Assembly (NCBI GenBank): GCA_019136035.1
Contig: JAGVUW010000466.1
Location: 1-6,067 of the forward strand
From: Verrucomicrobiota bacterium
GTDB taxonomy: Bacteria > Verrucomicrobiota > Lentisphaeria > Oligosphaerales > JAFGRS01
Reading direction: 5' to 3'
DNA length: 6,067 bases
Both the position numbers and the translations under genes were made by a program. Positions 1 through 4,498 of the stretch are shown here, piece after piece; positions within the stretch are counted from its first letter, which is position 1, and every line of letters begins with the position of its first letter. The notes under the pieces were generated by a model. The model saw only the letters and a list, made by a program, of their open reading frames with translations, was not told where the DNA came from and did not search any database.

Positions 1-259
1 CCGGAACCGCCGAGGCCACCGCCGCGGCGGCGCAGGCGCAGGCCGCCCGCAACGACGCCACATCGTCGCCATAGCCGGGGGCGGAGCGAAGGACCAGGCC
101 CGCCAGCGCGGCACGCAGGAGCAGGAGCTGCACCGCCGCGGCGGCGACGCCGGCGGCCAGGCAGAACAGCCCGCCAACGGCGGCGGAACGCGCCAGGAAG
201 CGCCCCCAGCGGTACGATGGCGGCGGCTGGACGGAAGACTCTGTGACGGGCTCTGCCAT
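1..259 (-). CDS. Partial small alanine-rich membrane protein, unknown function (N-terminal part)
   Basis: An open frame runs on the minus strand from an ATG at 257-259 to the left edge, where it is cut off after 86 codons without a stop. The first 24 residues are polar and proline-bearing (MAEPVTESSVQPPPSYRWGR). They are followed by a hydrophobic stretch at about residues 25-48 (centre GGLFCLAAGVAAAAVQLLLL) that looks like a membrane helix, and a second alanine-rich stretch from about 72 onward. This suggests an inner-membrane protein with a short cytoplasmic N-terminus. A G-rich ribosome-binding-like run (GGGGGTG, plus 268-274) lies upstream of the ATG, and a candidate promoter lies about 40 bases further up. 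I do not recognise a family. Low-complexity alanine content in GC-rich DNA means a chance frame is possible, but the promoter and the hydrophobic pattern favour a real gene. Confidence 0.55.
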   Translation of the reverse strand, partial: MAEPVTESSVQPPPSYRWGRFLARSAAVGGLFCLAAGVAAAAVQLLLLRAALAGLVLRSAPGYGDDVASLRAACACAAAAVASAVP

Positions 260-300
260 GGCGTGTGCACCCCCATGCCGTCGCGGTTCACCTGGTCCTC

Positions 301-330
301 AGCATAGCCCCGCCGGCGCCCCGCTGCCAC
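301..330 (-). promoter_or_regulatory. Candidate sigma-70-type promoter for the leftward membrane-protein gene
   Basis: On the minus strand, GTGGCA (plus 325-330; 4 of 6 matches to TTGACA) is followed after 18 bases by TATGCT (plus 301-306; 4 of 6 matches to TATAAT). A start near plus 294 would leave a leader of about 35 bases before the ATG at 259. The -35 element lies within the left arm of the 316-348 inverted repeat. This is a visual match only. Confidence 0.35.
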
Positions 331-348
331 GTCGTGGCGGCGGGGCGC
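316..348. repeat. Strong inverted repeat / hairpin, 15-bp stem with 3-base loop
   Basis: The left arm 316-330 (GCGCCCCGCTGCCAC) pairs with the right arm 334-348 (GTGGCGGCGGGGCGC) around the loop GTC. Fourteen positions are Watson-Crick and one (T325/G339) is a G-U wobble if read as plus-strand RNA. No T-run follows on either strand; plus continues AACCTTTCCCC. It lies between two divergent genes, so it is unlikely to be an ordinary end-of-gene terminator. It could be a 5'-leader structure of the rightward gene, a transcription attenuator, or a DNA operator overlapping the leftward promoter. Confidence 0.7.
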
Positions 349-427
349 AACCTTTCCCCCGGCGCCGTGTCTGAGGGTCATTCGCGCCTGGCGCCCGTGG
401 CGTCAAGCCGACCCCAAGGAGCTTCCC

Positions 428-1693
428 ATGCACATGGCATCGATGTGGCGTCCGGCCGTGGCCGGTCTGGGTGTGGTGATGGCCTGTGGCCTCGCGGCGC
501 GGGCTGAGGACTGGCCGCAGTTCCTCGGTCCGCAGCGCAACGCGGTCGCCCCGGCGGCCGGCCTGGCGCGGAGCTGGCCCGCCGCCGGCCCGCAGTGCCT
601 GTGGTCGGCGCCCCTCGGTGCGGGTTTCGGTGGCCCTGCCGTGGCCGACGGCAAGGTCTACATTCTCGATCGCGAGGGCGAGGCGAAGGACATCGTGCGC
701 TGCTTCAGCCTGGCCGACGGCAAGGAGATCTGGTCCTGGTCGTACGAGGCGGCCGGCAAATTCAGCTACCCGGGCAGCCGCTCGACGCCGACCCTCGACG
801 ACGGGGCGCTCTACGTCGTCGGGCCGCTCGGCCATGTGCACCGCATCGACGCCGCGACACGACAGCCGACCTGGAGCAAGAACCTCATCGATGACTTCGG
901 CGGCAAGCGCCCGAACTGGGCCATCTCGCAGTCGCCCCTCGTCGTCGGCGACCGCGTCATCCTGGCACCGCAGTCGCCGACGGCCGGCGTGGTCGCCTTC
1001 AAGAAGGTCTCCGGTGAGAAAGTCTGGTCGTCGCCGCCCCTCGGTGCCATGAGCTACTGCTCGCCGGTGCTGGCCAGGATCGGGGATGTCGATCAGGCGG
1101 TGCAGATCTCGGACAAGGGCACCATCTCCGGCATCGCCCTCGACGACGGCAGGCTCCTCTGGCAGTTCAAAGGCTGGAACTGCGGCATCCCCATCGCCTC
1201 GCCCGTGATCATCGGCGACGGGCGGCTCTTCATCAGCGGCGAGTACGGGGCCGGATCGGTCATGATCAAGATCAGCGCCGACAACGGGGCCTTCACCGCC
1301 ACGGAGCTCTTCCGGACCCAGGAGTGCATGTCGCAGATCCACCAGCCCCTGCTCTACAAAGACCACATCTACGCCAACAGTAACGGCAACAAGGCCCGCG
1401 ATGGCTTCGTCTGCCTCGACCTGAAGGGCGCCCTGAAGTGGAAGACGGGCGAGGCGCCGAACTACGAACGCGGCAGCGTCCTCCTGGCCGACGGCCTGAT
1501 CTTCGCCGTCAACGGCCGCGATGGCACCCTGGCCGTCATCGAGCCGGTGCCGACCGAGTTCCGCCTCCTGGCCAGTGCCAAGGTCCTCAAGGGCGGCCAG
1601 GCCTGGGCCCCCATGGCCGTCGTCGACGGCCGGCTCCTGGTGCGCGACCAGCAGGCCCTGCGCTGCTTCGACGTCGCCGCCAAGGCCCCCTGA
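428..1693 (+). CDS. Exported PQQ-like beta-propeller repeat protein
   Basis: This 421-residue protein has an N-terminal export signal: basic residue at 8, hydrophobic 10-24, likely cleavage after ALA-ARG-ALA at 26. A VMAC sequence at 17-20 is a near-lipobox, so a lipoprotein is an alternative. The mature protein opens with DWPQFLGPQRN (28-38), the typical start of this family in Planctomycetes-type bacteria. Blade-like repeats follow: GPAVADGKVYIL (69-80), LADGKEIWSW (95-104), STPTLDDGALYVVG (119-132), QSPLVVGDRVILA (168-180), KVSGEKVW (193-200), LDDGRLLWQF (238-247), SPVIIGDGRLFISG (258-271), LKGALKW (332-338), ADGLIFAVNGRDGTLAVI (354-371) and VVDGRLLV (398-405). Such WD40-like/COG1520 domains (BamB fold) usually act as structural or binding platforms outside the cytoplasm; I see no sign of a bound PQQ cofactor or dehydrogenase residues. 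AAGGAG at 416-421 lies six bases before the ATG and fixes this start over the ATG at 434. It appears to be a single-gene unit; the partner is unknown. Confidence 0.92.
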   Translation: MHMASMWRPAVAGLGVVMACGLAARAEDWPQFLGPQRNAVAPAAGLARSWPAAGPQCLWSAPLGAGFGGPAVADGKVYILDREGEAKDIVRCFSLADGKEIWSWSYEAAGKFSYPGSRSTPTLDDGALYVVGPLGHVHRIDAATRQPTWSKNLIDDFGGKRPNWAISQSPLVVGDRVILAPQSPTAGVVAFKKVSGEKVWSSPPLGAMSYCSPVLARIGDVDQAVQISDKGTISGIALDDGRLLWQFKGWNCGIPIASPVIIGDGRLFISGEYGAGSVMIKISADNGAFTATELFRTQECMSQIHQPLLYKDHIYANSNGNKARDGFVCLDLKGALKWKTGEAPNYERGSVLLADGLIFAVNGRDGTLAVIEPVPTEFRLLASAKVLKGGQAWAPMAVVDGRLLVRDQQALRCFDVAAKAP

Positions 1694-1757
1694 GGGATCG
1701 GCCGCCACCGGCCGTGGACCGCCAGTGCCGGCTCCCGAGGGGCGGGGGCGGGTGACC

Positions 1758-1782
1758 TCGGCCGATCGGCCGATCGGCCGAT
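1758..1782. repeat. Three tandem copies of the 8-bp unit CGGCCGAT, forming a perfect palindrome
   Basis: CGGCCGAT occurs three times head to tail at 1759-1766, 1767-1774 and 1775-1782. Because each junction reads ATCGGCCGAT, the 24 bases 1758-1781 are an exact reverse-complement palindrome. As RNA or single-stranded DNA it could fold on itself in several registers. It starts 65 bases after the stop codon of the beta-propeller gene. Confidence 0.9.
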
Positions 1783-1809
1783 CCGTCGGATCCGTCGGAT
1801 CGGTCGGAT
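1783..1809. repeat. Three tandem copies of the 9-bp unit C(C/G)GTCGGAT, directly abutting the 8-bp repeats
   Basis: CCGTCGGAT occurs at 1783-1791 and 1792-1800, then CGGTCGGAT (one substitution) at 1801-1809, followed by CCC. The unit shares CGGAT/CCGAT-like ends with the adjacent 8-bp repeat. Each ATCCGTCGGAT junction is itself an odd palindrome centred on T. The unit length is a multiple of three, which explains apparent Thr-Asp-Pro or Ser-Val-Gly runs in overlapping spurious reading frames. Confidence 0.9.
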
Positions 1810-1986
1810 CCCTCCGCCCTCCCTGGCGCCGAGTCCTCGCCGGCGCCGCGGACCCGCTCTCCCGGGGGGCGGGTCGCGAACCTGCCAGGCGAACAGAGTC
1901 TTGGCGGCTGACCGTACGGAGGCCTTCCGCGGGCCGCGTGTCCGGCACCGCGATGGCAGTCTCCTCGACGCGCGCGCCTTTGGATT

Positions 1987-2008
1987 CGGGGTTCGCTCCG
2001 GAACCCCG
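1987..2008. repeat. Inverted repeat, 8-bp arms, upstream of the DUF11 gene promoter
   Basis: CGGGGTTC (1987-1994) is separated by six bases (GCTCCG) from its exact complement GAACCCCG (2001-2008). It ends about 20 bases before the candidate -35 element, a position where an activator or repressor site would be reasonable. It could also be a hairpin in a read-through transcript. No protein is known to bind it. Confidence 0.5.
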
Positions 2009-2027
2009 CCCGCCGCGGCAGCGCTCT

Positions 2028-2057
2028 CTGGCATTCCGACGCGGCAGGGGCTACACT
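2028..2057 (+). promoter_or_regulatory. Candidate sigma-70-type promoter for the DUF11 protein/cysteine desulfurase pair
   Basis: CTGGCA at 2028-2033 (4 of 6 matches to TTGACA) is followed after 18 bases by TACACT at 2052-2057 (4 of 6 matches to TATAAT). Initiation near 2064 would give a leader of about 65 bases. The geometry (NTGGCA, 18 bases, TANNNT) is the same as the candidate promoter at 301-330, which slightly raises confidence in both. Confidence 0.4.
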
Positions 2058-2114
2058 GGCGTGGGACCGGCGTGCGCCGTTGAAGGCCGCCCCGGCAGGT
2101 GGAAACCGCTGACT

Positions 2115-2122
2115 GAGGAAGG
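2115..2122 (+). promoter_or_regulatory. Ribosome binding site supporting a GTG start
   Basis: GAGGAAGG at 2115-2122 ends six bases before the GTG at 2129-2131 and twelve bases before the ATG at 2135. The spacing favours the GTG, although the ATG two codons later cannot be excluded and would change only the first two residues. Confidence 0.55.
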
Positions 2123-2128
2123 CTTCAC

Positions 2129-3313
2129 GTGAGCATGCACCATCGACTCGCCCGATCCATCATGGCGGCCATGGCCCTGGTCCTGCTGGGTTCGGCCCCG
2201 CTGCAGGCGCGGCCGCACGTGGCACGTCGCCTAGGCCACCCCAGCACGCGCTTCGCCGATCCGCTGCAGACCCCGGAAGACCTCCGAGAGCGCCTGACCT
2301 CGCCGGCGCTGCGCGGCGACATCGCCACCATCGTCCAGCTCTGCGACGGCTGGCAGGGCAGCCTGGACGACTTCCGCGAGGCCGCCGCCACGGCCCCGAT
2401 CGCGCCCCTGCAGATACCGATCGGAGCGCACCTCCCAGCGATGTCATCCCGACGCGATGGCCGCCCCATCCTCGTGCGCGATATCATCTGGGGCGGCACC
2501 GAGCCCATCGACGCCTACGAGTTCTTCTTCTACTCACAGGGCCGGCGCTACCGCTGCGTCACCCCCAAGGCCTGCTGCAACTTCTGGGTCGAGAACATCG
2601 GCCCGGACCTCCGCAAGCCGCGCCTGGCCCTGCGCTGTGAGTCACCCGACCAGGTCCCGCTCGGCCGGCCGCTGCCCTTCTGTCTGACCCTCGAGAATGT
2701 CGGCGAGGCGGCCGACCGCGACATCACCATGTCCCTGCCGTTGCCCGACGGCGTCGAGATCACCGGGGCTCAGCCGGGCCTCGACCCGACGGCGCGGCGG
2801 CTGGTCTGGCGCGTAGCGCGGCTGGCGCCGGGCTCATCGCGGCGCGTCTGCCTCGAGCTCGTCTCCCCTGAGCCGGCGCTGCCGGACTTCCTCGCGACGG
2901 CCGTCGGCGCCGATTCCGCCGAGGTCGTGAGCCGCTGCAGCACGCGCGTGGTCGGCATACCGGCCGTGCTCTTCGAACTCATCGACGTCGCCGATCCCAT
3001 CGAGGTCGGCGCCCAGAACACCTACGACCTGAGCATCGTCAACCAGGGCTCGCATCCCCTCACCGACGTGAGCATCGTCTGCACGCTCGAGGATAGCCAG
3101 GAGTTCGTCACCGCCAGCGGCGCCACGCCGGTCACCGCCTCAGGACGGACGCTGACCTTCCAGCCTCTGCCCGTGCTGGCCCCCAAGGCAAGCGCCGGCT
3201 GGCAGGTCGTGATCAAGGCCCTGAAGGCCGACGACGTGCGCTTCTCGGCCAGCCTGACCACCGCGGAGGTCCAGCGGCCGATCGAGGAGACCGAGGCGAC
3301 GCGGCAGTACTGA
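2129..3313 (+). CDS. Exported DUF11-domain (OmcB-like repeat) protein
   Basis: This 394-residue protein starts with a Sec signal peptide: basic HHRLAR at 4-9, hydrophobic 11-22, likely cleavage after LQA at 27. Residues 28-165 form an N-terminal region I cannot assign; it contains a cysteine-bearing stretch RYRCVTPKACCNFWVENIG (140-158) with C143, C149 and C150. Two immunoglobulin-like DUF11 (conserved repeat) domains follow. The first spans about 165-275 (LTLENVGEAADRDITMSLPLPDGVEI at 187-212, then RLVWRVARLAPGSSRRV at 224-240). The second spans about 278-385 (FELIDVADPIEVGAQNTYDLSIVNQGSHPLTDV at 282-314). The protein ends in an acidic-polar tail, EETEATRQY. This domain type occurs in surface and envelope proteins, including chlamydial OmcB, so a periplasmic or cell-surface structural role is likely. 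There are nine cysteines, so disulfide cross-linking is possible but unproven. It shares one base with the next gene, which implies coupled translation. Confidence 0.88.
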   Translation: MSMHHRLARSIMAAMALVLLGSAPLQARPHVARRLGHPSTRFADPLQTPEDLRERLTSPALRGDIATIVQLCDGWQGSLDDFREAAATAPIAPLQIPIGAHLPAMSSRRDGRPILVRDIIWGGTEPIDAYEFFFYSQGRRYRCVTPKACCNFWVENIGPDLRKPRLALRCESPDQVPLGRPLPFCLTLENVGEAADRDITMSLPLPDGVEITGAQPGLDPTARRLVWRVARLAPGSSRRVCLELVSPEPALPDFLATAVGADSAEVVSRCSTRVVGIPAVLFELIDVADPIEVGAQNTYDLSIVNQGSHPLTDVSIVCTLEDSQEFVTASGATPVTASGRTLTFQPLPVLAPKASAGWQVVIKALKADDVRFSASLTTAEVQRPIEETEATRQY

Positions 3314-4449
3314 TGATCTACCTCGACCATGCGGCGGCCAGCCCGATCCTGCCGGAAATCGCGGTGGAACACGCCGCGCGCTGCGCCTGCTATGCTGTCA
3401 ACCCGCACGCCTCCGGACGCTTCAGCGAGCCGGCCAAACGCGCCATACTCCTGGCCGAGCGTGACCTCCTCGAGGGCCTCGGCATCCCCCTGGAGCAGGC
3501 CCGCGTCATCTGGACCGCCAGCGGCACGGAGGCCAACAACCTGGCGACGCTCGGCGTCCTGCGGCGCCGCGCCGGCGCCCTGGCGCTGGTCGATGCCGGC
3601 GCCCATCCGTCGTTGTCCGAGCCCTGCCGATACCACGCCCGGCGCGAGGGCGGCGCCGTCGCCGATCTGCCCCTGGGTCCAGACGGCGCGCTGGCACTGC
3701 CGCGCGTGCCGCGCCAGGCCGTGGCGACGGCCGCCCTGGTGGCGGTCACCCATGTCAACAACGAGACCGGCGCCATCGCCAACCTGGTCGGCCTGCGCGA
3801 CGGCCTACGCGCCCAGGCCGCATCGGCGACGCTCCTGGTCGACGCCGCGCAGTCATTCGGCAAAGTGGCCATCCCCTGGGCGGCCGCCGGGATCGACCTG
3901 CTGACTCTCTCGGCCCGCAAGATCGGCGGACCCGCCGCCGTCGCGGCCCTGGTCGTGCGCCGGGGCATCGTGCTCGAGCCCGTCCTCCACGGCGGCGGCC
4001 AGCAGCATGGCCTGCGCCCCGGCACCGTCGACGTGGTCGGCATCATCGAAGCCGCCCAGGCGGCGCGCGTTGCCCTCGCCGAACAGGCCGCCGAGGCCCG
4101 CCGCGTCGGCGCCCTGAACCAGGCCCTGCGCCACGGCCTGGCCCGGTGGGCGCCGCCGCAGCCGGTGCTCCTCTCGCCCCCACAGGCGTCGCCGTGGATC
4201 CTCGCCTTCGCCATACCCGGACACGAGGGAGCCGTCGTCATGCGACTCCTGGCCGAACGCGAGATCGTCATCGGCACCGGCAGCGCCTGCAGTGCCGAGA
4301 GCGGCAGGACCAGCCACGTCCTCCAGGCCATGGGCGTCCCCACCGCACTGGCGCGGTCCGCCCTGCGGGTCAGCTTCGGCCGCGATTCGACCATGGCCGA
4401 CGTCGAGGCCCTCCTGCAGGCCCTGCGCCGCGTCGTCGAGGCCTACTGA
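3313..4449 (+). CDS. Group I (NifS/IscS-like) cysteine desulfurase, class V aminotransferase fold
   Basis: Members of this family are cytoplasmic PLP enzymes that take sulfur from L-cysteine as an enzyme persulfide, leaving alanine, for Fe-S clusters, thiolated tRNA or cofactors. At 378 residues it is slightly shorter than IscS. Visible landmarks: YLDHAAASP (3-11), NPHASGR (30-36), SGTEANN (70-76; T72 for the PLP phosphate), H98 (ring stacking), HVNNETGA (147-154), DAAQSFGK (177-184; D177 and Q180 contact PLP), K203 (Schiff base), HGGGQQHGLRPGT (226-238) and the persulfide loop GSACS with C326. The loop type marks group I rather than SufS. Oddly, the usual SxHK before the PLP lysine reads SARK, so R202 replaces the phosphate-binding histidine (H205 in E. 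coli IscS), and the following GPKG reads GPAA. No IscU, IscR or tRNA-thiolation gene is in view, so the sulfur acceptor is unknown. The start overlaps the preceding stop (TGATG). Confidence 0.93.
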   Translation: MIYLDHAAASPILPEIAVEHAARCACYAVNPHASGRFSEPAKRAILLAERDLLEGLGIPLEQARVIWTASGTEANNLATLGVLRRRAGALALVDAGAHPSLSEPCRYHARREGGAVADLPLGPDGALALPRVPRQAVATAALVAVTHVNNETGAIANLVGLRDGLRAQAASATLLVDAAQSFGKVAIPWAAAGIDLLTLSARKIGGPAAVAALVVRRGIVLEPVLHGGGQQHGLRPGTVDVVGIIEAAQAARVALAEQAAEARRVGALNQALRHGLARWAPPQPVLLSPPQASPWILAFAIPGHEGAVVMRLLAEREIVIGTGSACSAESGRTSHVLQAMGVPTALARSALRVSFGRDSTMADVEALLQALRRVVEAY

Positions 4450-4452
4450 CGG

Positions 4453-4497
4453 CCGGAGCTCACCCCCAGTCGCGTGCCGACAGGGGGTGATTTCCGG
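4453..4497. terminator. Terminator hairpin between convergent genes, probably bidirectional
   Basis: The core stem TCACCCCC (4460-4467) pairs with GGGGGTGA (4483-4490). Inside it, after one A/A mismatch, GTCG (4469-4472) pairs with CGAC (4478-4481) around a CGTGC loop. Outside it, CCGGA (4453-4457) pairs with TCCGG (4493-4497) across a 2x2 internal loop. On the plus strand the core is followed by TTT at 4491-4493; on the minus strand there is no T-run. It lies in the 49 bases between the stop of the desulfurase gene and the stop of the aminotransferase gene, exactly where a shared terminator is expected. Confidence 0.8.
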
Positions 4498-4498
4498 A

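Larger units (their letters stand above)
1694..2128. other. 435-bp non-coding region with repeats and inverted repeats
   Basis: No convincing gene lies between the beta-propeller gene and the DUF11 gene. Open frames crossing it have no ribosome binding site and translate the tandem repeats into low-complexity sequence. Besides the repeat blocks at 1758-1809 listed separately, it contains a small hairpin just after the stop codon (CGGCC 1699-1703 with GGCCG 1710-1714), an imperfect hairpin at 1825-1847 with a 3-base bulge, a 7-bp stem at 1851-1857/1869-1875 (GACCCGC/GCGGGTC), and an 8-bp stem at 1987-2008. None is followed by a T-run, so a canonical intrinsic terminator for the upstream gene is not evident. 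The right end carries the candidate promoter for the DUF11 gene. Confidence 0.7.

Noticed and set aside
265..507. An 80-codon plus-strand frame (MHPHAVAVHLVLSIAPP...) overlapping the start of the beta-propeller gene
   Set aside because: It runs across the 316-348 hairpin and into the signal-peptide region in another frame, has no domain and no convincing ribosome binding site.
428..1693. The beta-propeller protein as a PQQ-dependent alcohol or glucose dehydrogenase
   Set aside because: It is too short, lacks recognisable dehydrogenase active-site and haem motifs, and matches the structural PQQ-like/COG1520 repeat style instead.
1758..1812. The tandem repeats as a CRISPR array
   Set aside because: Units are only 8 and 9 bp, directly abutting, with no spacers and no cas genes in view.
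299..1948. A 549-codon open frame on the minus strand opposite the beta-propeller gene
   Set aside because: It is antisense to a gene with clear signal peptide, repeats and ribosome binding site. Its translation is low-complexity (Asp/Val/Ala/Arg-rich, TDPTDPTD from the tandem repeat) with no domain, as expected from GC-rich antisense shadows.
1521..2132. A 203-codon plus-strand frame crossing the intergenic region up to the DUF11 gene
   Set aside because: It begins inside the beta-propeller gene in a different frame, and its middle is just the translated tandem repeat (IGRSVGSVGSVGS). No start signal or domain.
3390..4394. A 334-codon minus-strand open frame opposite the cysteine desulfurase
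   Set aside because: Composition is Arg/Ala/Ser/Thr-rich with no motif, while the plus strand encodes every landmark of a desulfurase. It is a codon-phase shadow.
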